DNA of 64,000 nt from Paenibacillus sp. RUD330 (GTDB taxonomy: Bacteria > Bacillota > Bacilli > Paenibacillales > Paenibacillaceae). The notes under the pieces are model-generated. The model saw nothing but the letters and a program-made list of their open reading frames with translations, had not been told where the DNA came from and did not search any database. The stretch's first letter is position 1. Every line of letters begins with the position of its first letter. A program made the position numbers and the translations under genes. Shown here in pieces: positions 38,258-47,865 of the stretch. The stretch spans positions 3,784,501 through 3,848,500 of the forward strand of contig NZ_CP022655.2 of NCBI RefSeq assembly GCF_002243345.2. Reading direction: 5' to 3'.

Positions 38258-39521
38258 GGATTTCACTCTCCTTCACGCCGTAATAGCCCGGCTTGTTGAA
38301 TTTGCCGCTTTTGATCATCAGCCAGAGCAGGTAGCGGGAAACGACTACGTTGGAGATCAGGCTGATGATGATGCTCAGAAGCAGCGTGATGGCGAATCCT
38401 TTGACGGATCCGACACCGATGAAGAACAGCACGCCGGCCGCGATGATCGTCGTGACGTGGGAGTCGATGATCGTGCGCAGGGACGTTTTGGAGCCGGCGC
38501 GGAACGCGCTCAGCAGGCTCTTGCCGGAACGCATCTCTTCCTTGATCCGCTCCGCCGTCAGGATGTTGGCGTCGACGGCGATGCCGATGCCGAGAATGAA
38601 GGCCGCGATGCCGGGAAGCGTAAGCGTCGCGTTGAGAGCGATATGCGCCGCAAGCAGCAGCCAGGTGTAGATAATCAGGGATACGCTGGCCGCGATGCCC
38701 GGCACCCGGTAGAACACGAGCATGAAGAGCACGATGAAGACGGTGCCGACCAGGCCGGCGAAAATCGTGTCGTCGAGCGACTGCTTGCCGAGCGAGGCGC
38801 CGACGGATTGCGTGTATTTCACTTCGAGCTTCAGCGGCAGGGCGCCGAGGTTGATCGTGTCGCGGATGTTCATCGCTTCTTCACGAGTGTAGCTGCCGGA
38901 AATCTCGGCGTCGCTGCTGTTGATCTCCCTTGCCACATTCGGAGCGGACAGCTGTTCCTCGTCCAGATAGATGGCGAGCTGGTTGTTGCCGGTCACGGCC
39001 AGCTTGGCCACTTCGGCCGTCACCTTGGCGAACTGGGCGGCATCCTTGAGCTTGATGTTGATCTTGTATTGGCCGAAATCGCCTTGCTGGATCGACGCTC
39101 CGCCTTCCTTGAAATCGCTGCCGGTCAGTTCGACCTTGCAGTAGCCGGCGTCCTTGGCGCAGCCGATGGCGCTGCGGAACGTCAGGTTCGCAGGCTTGAC
39201 GAGGTCCTCGCGAAGCTTGGCTTCCTTGGCTTCGTCCATGCCCGCGATGCGGATGCGGATGCGGTCCGTGCCTTCGGTCGTGACTTCAGGCTCGGACACG
39301 CCGTCTTTGTTGACGCGCTTCTCGAGGCTTTTTGCCGTCTCCGTCAACGATTCGCGCGTCACTTTGCTGCCTTCGTTCAAAGGCTTGGCCTGGTAGAGGA
39401 TTTCGAATCCGCCCTTGAGGTCCAGACCTAACCGGGTCTTATCCAAAAGGGAAGGGCTTGTCCAACCAATGACGCCGAAACTGACGACGACAATGATCAG
39501 GAATGCTAGCATCCGTTTCAT
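38247..39521 (-). CDS. secD: Protein translocase subunit SecD
   Basis: 424 residues. A first membrane helix and LGLDLKGGFEILY lead into the large extracytoplasmic P1 region (about 35-240), then five membrane helices with GIAVDANILTAERIKEE. It forms the SecDF channel accessory with SecF. AAGGAGG precedes the ATG by 13 bases. A consensus promoter sits about 50 bases upstream. Confidence 0.96.
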   Translation of the reverse strand: MKRMLAFLIIVVVSFGVIGWTSPSLLDKTRLGLDLKGGFEILYQAKPLNEGSKVTRESLTETAKSLEKRVNKDGVSEPEVTTEGTDRIRIRIAGMDEAKEAKLREDLVKPANLTFRSAIGCAKDAGYCKVELTGSDFKEGGASIQQGDFGQYKINIKLKDAAQFAKVTAEVAKLAVTGNNQLAIYLDEEQLSAPNVAREINSSDAEISGSYTREEAMNIRDTINLGALPLKLEVKYTQSVGASLGKQSLDDTIFAGLVGTVFIVLFMLVFYRVPGIAASVSLIIYTWLLLAAHIALNATLTLPGIAAFILGIGIAVDANILTAERIKEEMRSGKSLLSAFRAGSKTSLRTIIDSHVTTIIAAGVLFFIGVGSVKGFAITLLLSIIISLISNVVVSRYLLWLMIKSGKFNKPGYYGVKESEIRAL

Positions 39522-39559
39522 AATTCCTGATGTTCCTCCTTAAGTTCACAATCGTTTCT

Positions 39560-39588
39560 ATTATAACGATGCGGGAAATTTGAGTCAA
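39560..39588 (-). promoter_or_regulatory. Sigma-A promoter of secD-secF
   Basis: TTGACT (39583-39588) and TATAAT (39560-39565) with a 17-base spacer. Its -35 begins within the U-tract of the comN terminator. Confidence 0.88.
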
Positions 39589-39622
39589 AAAAAAGAAACC
39601 CTTGTCAAAATCAGGGTTCTTT
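39589..39622 (-). terminator. Terminator of comN
   Basis: AGAACCCT / AGGGTTTCT with a nine-base loop is followed by TTTTTTTTG on the minus strand. The upstream arm overlaps the last codons of comN. Confidence 0.75.
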
Positions 39623-39844
39623 CCACGCGCTCATCGTCAGATGGTTCATGAGCTGGGTCGCCTTAAGGGACAAGATGTCATTCACGAGCTTGTGCAGCAG
39701 CGGCTCACCCGACTTGATGTACCGGGCTTGAACGCATTCCCATACATCGGCCCCCGTCACCTGCTCGTAGCCGATCCAGCGGAACTCCTCCGCCTTGCTC
39801 TCGCACAGGGCGAAGATCTCCTCGCTCATTTCCTTTTCCGTCAT
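39611..39844 (-). CDS. comN: Post-transcriptional regulator ComN-like (YrzD)
   Basis: 77 residues. The pattern MSEEIFALCESKAEEFRWIGYEQVTGADVWECVQARYI fits the ComN family, which in B. subtilis controls comE mRNA and binds DivIVA. The gene lies next to secD as yrzD does in B. subtilis. GGGAGG precedes the ATG. Family assignment rests on recalled sequence pattern and position. Confidence 0.75.
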   Translation of the reverse strand: MTEKEMSEEIFALCESKAEEFRWIGYEQVTGADVWECVQARYIKSGEPLLHKLVNDILSLKATQLMNHLTMSAWKEP

Positions 39845-40055
39845 GCGGCCACTCGCCTCCCCTGTTGACTATCCGCCTCAAGCCGTCGAACTGTTTTCAT
39901 TCGACGCCAAGGCCCGCTTTCCTGCCTTGAACCTGCTTCTCCCCAAAAAAACATAGACATGCCGGGTGCCGGATGCCGCATAAACATGCTGTACGGACGT
40001 GCCCGCCCCTGCCGGGCCGGCACAATGAACACCGTTAGGGAAGAGGAAGGAATCT

Positions 40056-41657
40056 ATGACGAAGCCGAACAAACAAACCAAGCAAACCTTTATCAAGGGA
40101 GCCATGATCCTGCTTGCGGCGGGCGTCATCAACCGGATTCTCGGTTTCGTCCCCCGCATCGCCCTTCCCCGCGTCATCGGAGCCGAAGGGGTCGGCATCT
40201 ACCAGCTCAGCTACCCGTTCCTGGGCGTGCTGCTGACTCTCATTACGGGAGGCATCCCGCTGGCTGTAGCGAAATGGATCGCGGAGGCCGATTCCAAAGG
40301 AGAGGGGCACCGCGTCAAGCAGATTTTCCGCACCGCCATGCTGCTGACGGTCGTCCTTGCTCTCGCGATGACGGCTCTCATGCTGGCCGGCGCCGAATGG
40401 ATCACGACCCGCGTCCTGACCGACAGCCGCGTGTACTGGCCATTCGTCATGATGGCGCCGATGCTGCTCATCATCGGAGTATCGTCCGTATACAGAGGTT
40501 ATTTCCAAGGCAAGCAGAACATGATCCCGACCGCGCAGTCCCAGGTGGTGGAGACGGTGCTGCGGATCGCCGGGCAGCTGCTGCTGGCTTTCCTTCTGCT
40601 CCCATATGGACTGGAATGGGCAGCCGCAGGCGCGATGATGGGAACCGTTATCGGCGAGATCGCCGGCCTGCTGATCTTGTTCTGGCATGCCGCCAAAGAC
40701 AAGGGGAAGAACGCTGCGGCAGTTCCCGCCCCGCCTGCCGGCGCTCCGCCCCTGTCCCAAGAAGCCAAGCACGAAGACCGCATTCCCGTGCTGAAAAGGC
40801 TGCTGCGCCTTTCCATCCCGGTTACCGGCAGCCGGCTGGTCGGGTCCCTGTCCTACCTGCTGGAATCGATCCTGACCGCCCGCAGCCTCGCCGCCGCGGG
40901 AATCGCGACCGGTGCCGCCACCGCGCAGTACGGCGCCCTGCAAGGGATGATCATTCCGCTGCTTCTGCTGCCGACGGCGCTCACCTACTCCTTGTCGGTA
41001 TCTCTGATTCCATCCCTGTCGGCATCAGCGGCCAGAGGCGATATAGCCTCGATCCACAAGCGCCTCCATCAGTCCCTGCGCCTCGCTCTCGTCAGCGGCG
41101 CTCCCTTTGTCGTCGTCATGGGCCTGCTCGCGGAGCCGCTGTGCCGGCTGATGTACAATCACGGAGAGATCGCTCCGCTGCTTGCCCTGCTCGCCCCCGC
41201 CGGCATCTTCATCTACTTGCAAGGGCCGCTTCAGGCAGCCCTGCAGGCGCTGGACAAACCCGGGACCGCTCTGTTCAATACGACCGTCGGCGCCTGCGTG
41301 AAGCTGTATCTGATCGTCGAGCTCGCGTCGCGCCCCGAGCTCGGAATCTATGGCGCCGTCATCGCGATCGTCGTCAACATCATCCTCGTCACCGCCCTGC
41401 ACGGCATCAGCGTCATGCGCTGCGCCGGATACCGCATGAAGCTGCCCGACTTCATCAAGGTCGGAAGCGCCATGATCATCATGGGAGCCTCCTGCAGATG
41501 GCTGATGAGCAGAGGGCCGCTGCCCGCCGAATGGCTCAATTTGATCGCCTCGTGCGCAGCCGGCGCGGCGGTCTATCTATTCCTGATGGGAGCCATGGGA
41601 ATTATCGATCGGCATGATTTGTCCCGAATACCGGGCATCGGGCGCTGGTTCGGCTGA
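40056..41657 (+). CDS. spoVB: Stage V sporulation protein B-like membrane protein (MOP/MATE superfamily flippase)
   Basis: 533 residues with about fourteen hydrophobic segments. Features of the SpoVB/polysaccharide-synthesis branch are visible: AGVINRILGFVPRIALPRVIGAEGVGIYQL at the N-terminus and RGYFQGKQNMIPTAQSQVVE. SpoVB is needed for spore cortex synthesis and is thought to flip lipid-linked precursors. A low-complexity loop (PAPPAGAPPLSQEA) lies near residue 230. GAGGAAGG precedes the ATG. I found no convincing sporulation sigma promoter. Confidence 0.88.
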   Translation: MTKPNKQTKQTFIKGAMILLAAGVINRILGFVPRIALPRVIGAEGVGIYQLSYPFLGVLLTLITGGIPLAVAKWIAEADSKGEGHRVKQIFRTAMLLTVVLALAMTALMLAGAEWITTRVLTDSRVYWPFVMMAPMLLIIGVSSVYRGYFQGKQNMIPTAQSQVVETVLRIAGQLLLAFLLLPYGLEWAAAGAMMGTVIGEIAGLLILFWHAAKDKGKNAAAVPAPPAGAPPLSQEAKHEDRIPVLKRLLRLSIPVTGSRLVGSLSYLLESILTARSLAAAGIATGAATAQYGALQGMIIPLLLLPTALTYSLSVSLIPSLSASAARGDIASIHKRLHQSLRLALVSGAPFVVVMGLLAEPLCRLMYNHGEIAPLLALLAPAGIFIYLQGPLQAALQALDKPGTALFNTTVGACVKLYLIVELASRPELGIYGAVIAIVVNIILVTALHGISVMRCAGYRMKLPDFIKVGSAMIIMGASCRWLMSRGPLPAEWLNLIASCAAGAAVYLFLMGAMGIIDRHDLSRIPGIGRWFG

Positions 41658-41680
41658 AGGCGCAAGAAGGGAGACAAAGC

Positions 41681-41719
41681 GAAAAGGCAGCTGCATCGCA
41701 GCTGCCCGCTTTTATTTTT
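41681..41719. terminator. Terminator between spoVB and the DUF421 gene, usable from both sides
   Basis: GGCAGCTGC / GCAGCTGCC (41686-41706) with an ATC loop. TTTTATTTTTTT follows on the plus strand and TTTTC on the minus strand. Confidence 0.85.
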
Positions 41720-42644
41720 TTCTGCGGTTCTCATCGACGAACAGCTCGCCTTTGTGGTCGATCGTACAGAAGAACACCTGATTCCACTCCGTAAGCCCTC
41801 TCTTGCGAAGCTGCTGCTTCAGCCAAAGACGGTTTTTCTCCAGCTTCTCCAGATTATGATCCATGACTCTGCCATCCATGATGAGCGGAACCGGCAGCGT
41901 TTCGAACCGATAAGCCGAAGGAAACGTAATTCCGCTTGACGATGAATCCTGCTGTTCCTTGCTCTTCCCTTGCTTGTCTTGCTTGTCTTGCTTGTCTTGC
42001 TTGTCTTGCTTGTCTTGCTTGTCTTGCTTGTCTTGCTTGTCTTGCTTTTTTTGCCCTCCGCCGGATGAGCTTGCCTGTCCGCTTTGTTGGTTTTGCTGTT
42101 GTTGGCCTTGTTGTTGGTTTTGTTGCTGTTGGCTTTGCTGGCCTTGCTGTTGGCTTTGCTGGCCTTGCTGGCTTTGGCCGGAAGACTGGGACTGGCTTTC
42201 CTTCGGGATGACGGACAGCTTGCCGCTCGTCTCGAGAATCGCGAACTCCACGTCCGCCACCCTCGCAACCTGGTTCTCCCTCAGCTGAAGCATAAGATCG
42301 TCGAGGTTGTAGCGCTGTTTCTTCATTTCCTTCTGGTTGAGCTTGCCGTCCGCGATGATGACGCTCGGCTTGCCGTCGAACAGCAGCCGGAGCTTGCGGT
42401 TTTTCAGGCCGATATAAGCGATCAGCACCTGAATGATCATCAGCACGGCCATCGGAACGATGCCCTCGATAACCGGCCGTTTCGTATCCTCGATGACAAG
42501 AACCGCGATTTCGGCGATCATGAACGAAATGACGAGGTCGAACACGCTCATTTTGCCGATTTCCCGCTTTCCCATCAATCTCATGATCAGGAACACGACA
42601 AAATAAATCAGGACGGTCCGCAGCAGCAGCGACCCATATTCCAT
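41712..42644 (-). CDS. DUF421 (YetF-type) membrane protein with a low-complexity insertion (YrbG-like)
   Basis: 310 residues. Three membrane helices (about 5-80, with FDLVISFMIAEIAV) precede a two-part YetF domain: residues 85-147 (GKPSVIIADGKLNQKEM, LMLQLR) and 240-305 (PVPLIMDGRVMDHNLEKL). Between the halves, residues 150-238 are a serine/glutamine/glycine tract followed by eight KQD triplets, absent from the usual family length of about 220. YrbG lies in this neighbourhood in B. subtilis. Function is unknown; a role in spore or envelope stress is only conjecture. AAGGGGGG precedes the ATG. Confidence 0.85.
   Translation of the reverse strand: MEYGSLLLRTVLIYFVVFLIMRLMGKREIGKMSVFDLVISFMIAEIAVLVIEDTKRPVIEGIVPMAVLMIIQVLIAYIGLKNRKLRLLFDGKPSVIIADGKLNQKEMKKQRYNLDDLMLQLRENQVARVADVEFAILETSGKLSVIPKESQSQSSGQSQQGQQSQQQGQQSQQQQNQQQGQQQQNQQSGQASSSGGGQKKQDKQDKQDKQDKQDKQDKQDKQDKQGKSKEQQDSSSSGITFPSAYRFETLPVPLIMDGRVMDHNLEKLEKNRLWLKQQLRKRGLTEWNQVFFCTIDHKGELFVDENRRKK
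41969..42047 (-). repeat. Coding 9-bp tandem repeat (KQD triplets) in the DUF421 gene
   Basis: Eight in-frame near-perfect 9-bp units encode Lys-Gln-Asp. The run of Gln/Ser/Gly codons at 42048-42197 is a second, less regular low-complexity tract. Confidence 0.92.
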
Positions 42645-42851
42645 GCTTTCGCCCCCCTTGGCCCAATCATCAAGCGTCAGATGGTATTGTCGCCCCCCCT
42701 GTCCGCAGCCATGCACAGCATGGCGCAATGAAATGTTGGCAATAAAGGCGAAACGAGGATTTGTCCTCTCCGCTGCAGGGCTGTACTAATTCCGGCGGCT
42801 TGACCATATGGTGAACTAAATACCATACCATCACTGGAGGGTGATTGCCGC

Positions 42852-43241
42852 ATGAACCCGATTAAAAATGTGCAAAAAGTGCGTTTCGGCTCCCCCATGC
42901 TAGGAGGGCTGGCTTACTCCGGCTTATGGCTCGCTCTTGGAGCCCTGCTTCTGTCGCTCATGCTTTACGCGGGAAATCTCAGCGAGGATTCGCTTCCCGC
43001 CTGGGCGCTTGGCATTCACGGCACCGCGTCCTTATGCGGGGGCTTTACGTCCGGCAAGCGAAGCGGAGCCAAAGGCTGGTACCATGGCGGCCTGCTCGGC
43101 CTCGTCTACGGCCTTCTGGTGCTCGTGATCGGCTTTTTGGCAGCCGATGCAGGCATGTCGTCCAAAACCGGCATCCTTTTCCTCATTGTCGCTCTGGCCG
43201 GCGCATTCGGGGGCATGGTCGGCGTCAATTTGCGGAAATGA
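42852..43241 (+). CDS. TIGR04086 family membrane protein (YrzE-like)
   Basis: 129 residues with four hydrophobic helices. The layout (PMLGGLAYSGLWLALGAL, then GFTSGKRSGAKGWYHGGLLGLVYGL) matches the TIGR04086 family of small sporulator membrane proteins. GGAGGGTG precedes the ATG. It is divergent from the DUF421 gene. The yrzE gene holds the same relative place near yrbF and yrbG in B. subtilis. Function unknown. Confidence 0.82.
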   Translation: MNPIKNVQKVRFGSPMLGGLAYSGLWLALGALLLSLMLYAGNLSEDSLPAWALGIHGTASLCGGFTSGKRSGAKGWYHGGLLGLVYGLLVLVIGFLAADAGMSSKTGILFLIVALAGAFGGMVGVNLRK

Positions 43242-43267
43242 CCCCCTGTGTAAACTTGTCTCGGGTA

Positions 43268-43276
43268 TGCTATACT
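43268..43276 (+). promoter_or_regulatory. Possible extended -10 promoter of the PAP2 gene
   Basis: TGCTATACT at 43268-43276 combines a TGn extension with TATACT about 80 bases before the GTG start. The -35 side (TGTAAA) is weak. Confidence 0.5.
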
Positions 43277-43355
43277 TGTTCTCGGTAATCGAACTGGTAA
43301 CCAACTGGAATCGTCATCTTCCGGTGTATCAGGGGCAAGCTTAGGGGGAACCATA

Positions 43356-44183
43356 GTGGCAATCTTGACTTCAATGAATCAAATCACGCTGTATACGGTG
43401 CTGACATCCGCCGTATTGATCAGTTTCGGCACCGGCCGCAATCCGCTGCGCGCCGCTGGCGTCTTCGCCCGCAATCTCGCCGTCAATCCCAGATACTTGC
43501 TGCTGTTCGGCTCGCTGCTCGCCATCCTCTTCATGAACAAGCTCGAGCTGATCATCGAAAGCAAGATGAAGCATCAGACCGACTTCACGCCATTTGTCCA
43601 GCGGCTCGAAGGCGGCTTCGTGGAAGGATTCCAGCAGCTGTTCCATGCCGCATGGCTGACGCCGGTGCTGGCCTTTTTCTACGTTGTCGTCTTCCAGTCG
43701 CTGCTCGTCGCCTCGCTCGGCGTCTATATGTACCGCGACAAGACCGGACGGCAGTTCTCCGCGACCTGCTACGCGATCATGCTCAACTACCTGATTGCGA
43801 TTCCGTTTTATCTGTTCATGCCCGTCAAGGAAGTTTGGGCTTTCAATCCAAACGTCCATTTCTATATGCTGGAGGCTTTTCCCGCTTTCGAAACGGTATA
43901 CCGCGGCTTGTCCGGCCTGGACAACTGTTTCCCCAGCCTGCATACTTCCATCTCCGTGACGCTTGCCTTGCTGGGAGCCCGTTCCGGCATCAAGCGCTGG
44001 GCTTGGCTGACCGGCGTGACGGCAGCTGTCATTATTTTCACCATCTTCTATATGGGCATCCACTGGCTGACCGACATGCTCGGAGGCCTCTGCCTGGCAA
44101 CCTTCGCCGTGTACATGGGCTATAAGCTGGCGGATTTGAAATCGCTGGCCAAACCGCTTCCATCCATTCATCCTTCGCGCTGA
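43356..44183 (+). CDS. PAP2 superfamily (inositol phosphorylceramide synthase-like) membrane protein
   Basis: 275 residues with about six membrane segments. The PAP2 catalytic motifs are the C-terminal pair: CFPSLHTS (second motif, histidine near residue 195) and GIHWLTDMLGG (third motif). The first K-x6-R-P motif is not evident, as in the Aur1-like branch. These enzymes act on lipid phosphates. The start is GTG with AGGGGG upstream. No neighbour suggests a specific substrate. Confidence 0.8.
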   Translation: MAILTSMNQITLYTVLTSAVLISFGTGRNPLRAAGVFARNLAVNPRYLLLFGSLLAILFMNKLELIIESKMKHQTDFTPFVQRLEGGFVEGFQQLFHAAWLTPVLAFFYVVVFQSLLVASLGVYMYRDKTGRQFSATCYAIMLNYLIAIPFYLFMPVKEVWAFNPNVHFYMLEAFPAFETVYRGLSGLDNCFPSLHTSISVTLALLGARSGIKRWAWLTGVTAAVIIFTIFYMGIHWLTDMLGGLCLATFAVYMGYKLADLKSLAKPLPSIHPSR

Positions 44184-44217
44184 ACCCCGTTCCGGCGTTG
44201 AATCCAGCTTTCAACAA

Positions 44218-44255
44218 GCACAAATAGGAGCCCTCGCGGCTCCTTTCGTGCTTTT
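44218..44255. terminator. Bidirectional terminator between the PAP2 and SDR genes
   Basis: GCAC-AAATAGGAGCC with GGCTCCTTTC-GTGC folds into a long stem (44218-44251) followed by TTTT on the plus strand. On the minus strand it overlaps the SDR stop region. Confidence 0.75.
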
Positions 44256-45135
44256 ACGGCTGATTCAGCAGCTTTTGCTCATGACGCCCCCAATGAGGCC
44301 GCGCTCCGTCCTCATCTGCAAATCCGTATCGTTCCGACAGCTCCCATGAGCTCAGATGCCTTCCGGACAGGTTCCCCTTCTCGGGGTCGGCCGCCAGGCA
44401 GGCCAGCGCCCTGCCTACATAAAGCGGAGTTTCCGACTGAAGGAAATTCGGATCCTTCCCGCCGGCGTCTCTCCAGTTCGCTTCCGTCACGCCGAAATGG
44501 GCCAGCATCTCCTCCGAACGCAAAAAACCCGGTGTCAACGAAACGGCGCTTATGCCGTAAGGCTTGAGCTCCTCCGCCAGTCCTGCCGCCATGTGGATGC
44601 CCCAGATCTTGGACAAGCTATAGGGCAGATTGCCCCGATACTTGTAATCGACGCCGTCGGTTATTTCCGCGATGAGGCCTGATGTGCTGCGGATCAGCAG
44701 CGGCATCGCCAAATGCGCCGCAATGTAATGGGTGTCGAGCACTCCGAGCTGCATGGCCAGCCCATCCTTCAGCGGAGATGCCCAGAAAGGCTTGCCCCAA
44801 TGAGTCAGCCTTTCTCCTCCCCAAATATCGTTCACGAGGATATCCAGGCGTCCATGGGCCATTTCAATGCGCTTCATCAGCGCCTCCACTTCCTCCGGCA
44901 CCGAATGATCGACTCGGACGGCAATCCCGATGCCGCCGCGGCTTTCAACCTTTTCAGCGGTCTCCTCGATCGTCTCCTTGCGGCCGATGGGGGAAGAGGA
45001 CATCCGCGTCGTCCGCCCCGTCACGTATACCGTCGCTCCGGCTTCTCCGAGCGCCATCGCGATACCGCGGCCGGCTCCTCTCGTTCCTCCGGCTACGAGG
45101 GCGATCTTGTCCTTCAATGGCTTGTTCGGCGTCAT
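44254..45135 (-). CDS. Short-chain dehydrogenase/reductase
   Basis: 293 residues. The Rossmann cofactor motif GGTRGAGRGIA, the VNDIWGG strand and the active-site YSLSK identify the SDR fold; the overall pattern resembles the DHRS1-like group. The usual catalytic serine 13 residues before the tyrosine is threonine (EITDGVD). The ATG at 45135 follows AAAGGAGAG. It is divergent from a WYL regulator, which may control it. Substrate unknown. Confidence 0.85.
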   Translation of the reverse strand: MTPNKPLKDKIALVAGGTRGAGRGIAMALGEAGATVYVTGRTTRMSSSPIGRKETIEETAEKVESRGGIGIAVRVDHSVPEEVEALMKRIEMAHGRLDILVNDIWGGERLTHWGKPFWASPLKDGLAMQLGVLDTHYIAAHLAMPLLIRSTSGLIAEITDGVDYKYRGNLPYSLSKIWGIHMAAGLAEELKPYGISAVSLTPGFLRSEEMLAHFGVTEANWRDAGGKDPNFLQSETPLYVGRALACLAADPEKGNLSGRHLSSWELSERYGFADEDGARPHWGRHEQKLLNQP

Positions 45136-45257
45136 GAATCCACTCTCCTTTTCCATATGAACCGCTCAGCGGCATTAGGTTCAGGTATAATCATATCCAA
45201 CCATACACGACATCCTCTGTCTTATAGGATGAACCCTTATTGAAGGAGGCCTGTTCC

Positions 45258-46262
45258 ATGCGCGGAGACCGGCTGCTTGCCATCCTGCTGACGCTCCAAG
45301 CCGAAGGAAAGCTGTCGCAGCGGGAGCTTGCCCGAAGGCTGGAGGTGTCCGAAAGAACGATCCAAAGGGATATGGACGCCTTGGGCTCGGCTGGAATTCC
45401 AGTCGTATCCGAACGGGGAAGCGCCGGCGGCTGGAAGCTGCTGGAGGGGTACCGCACGGATGCCACCGGCATGACCGGAGAAGAGTGGAAAGCCCTCATC
45501 CTGTCGTCGGGCAGCCGGGCGGCCCGCGATCTCGGTCTGGCGGATGCGCTCGAATCGGCGCTTCTCAAGCTGAGGGCAGCGGGTATGCCGGACAAGCCGG
45601 CCGTCGCCGCGAGCCTGACCGCCAAGCTTCATATCGACGCGGACGGCTGGCATGAGCTCCCGGAGCCGCAGCCGGAGCTCGCCCTCTTGTTCGAAGCCGT
45701 TTTGACCGATCAGCAAGTCGAGGCTTGGTACGAGCCGCGAAGCGGAGCCCAAGCCGGCCGCATGCGCTGCTTGCTGCCGCTCGGGCTGGTCATGAAGGGG
45801 AACGCTTGGTACCTGGCGGCCTCCGAGGGAGATGCCGTGAAAAGCTTCCGGACGTCCAGGCTGTCGGAAATCCGCTTGACGGGAACAGCTTTCGTGCGTC
45901 CTGCCGCATTCAGCCTGGCGGAATGGTGGCGGACTTCGGTGAGCCGCTTCCTCGATGGGCTTCCTTCCGTTCTTGTCACCTTGAAAGCTTCCCCGGAGGC
46001 TGTCGCCAGGATGCAAAAAATGAGGTATGCGCGGATTGCAGGCGTCCGATCCTCTGAACATGCGGTGTCTTCCGCCGAAATGGAGGAGACCGCTTCAAGC
46101 CCAGGCCAGCAGCTCGTCGATGTCCGCTTCGACACGCTGGACTATGCGGCCAGCGTTGTGCTCTCGCTGGCTCCCGAAGCCGAAGCGGTCGAGCCGCCGG
46201 AGCTGCGGCAGTGGGTATGCCGGCTGGCCGAGGCGGCTCTGGAAAAGCATCGAAACGCATAA
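45258..46262 (+). CDS. HTH and WYL domain transcriptional regulator (YafY-like)
   Basis: 334 residues. An N-terminal winged helix (RLLAILLTLQAEGKLSQRELARRLEVSERTIQRDMDAL) precedes a WYL domain at about 130-205 (GNAWYLAASEG) and a C-terminal dimerisation segment. WYL proteins respond to small ligands or nucleic acid. AAGGAGG lies nine bases before the ATG at 45258. It is divergent from the SDR gene across about 120 bases, so regulation of that gene and itself is plausible. Confidence 0.88.
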   Translation: MRGDRLLAILLTLQAEGKLSQRELARRLEVSERTIQRDMDALGSAGIPVVSERGSAGGWKLLEGYRTDATGMTGEEWKALILSSGSRAARDLGLADALESALLKLRAAGMPDKPAVAASLTAKLHIDADGWHELPEPQPELALLFEAVLTDQQVEAWYEPRSGAQAGRMRCLLPLGLVMKGNAWYLAASEGDAVKSFRTSRLSEIRLTGTAFVRPAAFSLAEWWRTSVSRFLDGLPSVLVTLKASPEAVARMQKMRYARIAGVRSSEHAVSSAEMEETASSPGQQLVDVRFDTLDYAASVVLSLAPEAEAVEPPELRQWVCRLAEAALEKHRNA

Positions 46263-46292
46263 AAAACCCTTCGGAGAACCGAAGGGTTTTTT
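46261..46292. terminator. Bidirectional terminator between the WYL regulator and yajC
   Basis: A 14-bp perfect stem AAAAAACCCTTCGG / CCGAAGGGTTTTTT with an AGAA loop serves both strands. Confidence 0.93.
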
Positions 46293-46310
46293 GGAGCGTC
46301 GGGCTGCTGC

Positions 46311-46676
46311 TTAGAGCGTGCCTTCAGGATCCACTTTGTCGCTTTTGACTTCAAGCTTTTCTTCCGTCTTGGCTTCGACAGGAGCCGGAGCGCTGTTCAG
46401 GACGGATGCGATGGCGCTGCGTTCGAACGTCACTCGCGTCGTATCGTTGACCCGCAGAACGACCGTGTCGTCCGTCAGCTCCACGATCGTGCCGTGCATG
46501 CCGCCGATGGTGGCGATTTTGTCGCCTTTCTTGAGCGAGCCGAGCAGGGCGTTGCGCTGCTTTTGCTTCTTCTGCTGAGGACGGATCAGAAGGAAGTAGA
46601 AGACGACGAACATGAGGCCGAACATGAGCAGCATGGACATGCCGCCACCGCCGGCGCTACCGGAAGCCAGATACAT
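46311..46676 (-). CDS. yajC: Preprotein translocase subunit YajC (YrbF)
   Basis: 121 residues. A short glycine-rich head is followed by one membrane helix (MLLMFGLMFVVFYFLLIRPQQKK) and the YajC domain (LKKGDKIATIGGMHGTIVEL). It is an accessory of the SecDF complex. AAAGGGG precedes the ATG. It follows tgt as in many bacteria. The last 35 residues form a charged low-complexity tail. Confidence 0.96.
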   Translation of the reverse strand: MYLASGSAGGGGMSMLLMFGLMFVVFYFLLIRPQQKKQKQRNALLGSLKKGDKIATIGGMHGTIVELTDDTVVLRVNDTTRVTFERSAIASVLNSAPAPVEAKTEEKLEVKSDKVDPEGTL

Positions 46677-46714
46677 ATGTGTATACCCCTTTCAATATCG
46701 GAACGAGATTCTGG

Positions 46715-47851
<1,137 letters not shown>

Positions 47852-47865
47852 TCACTCTTCCATTC

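Noticed and set aside
39958-40000. Sigma-E promoter for spoVB built on CATAAACAT
   Set aside because: No -35 element at acceptable spacing, and the -10 is a poor match.
41969-42047. Possible CRISPR or regulatory repeat on the plus strand
   Set aside because: The 9-bp units are in frame with the DUF421 gene and encode KQD, so it is a coding microsatellite.
42708-42724. Inverted repeat GCCATGC-ACA-GCATGGC as a regulator site
   Set aside because: Only 7 bp per arm in a GC-rich spacer, with no linked regulator; chance is likely.
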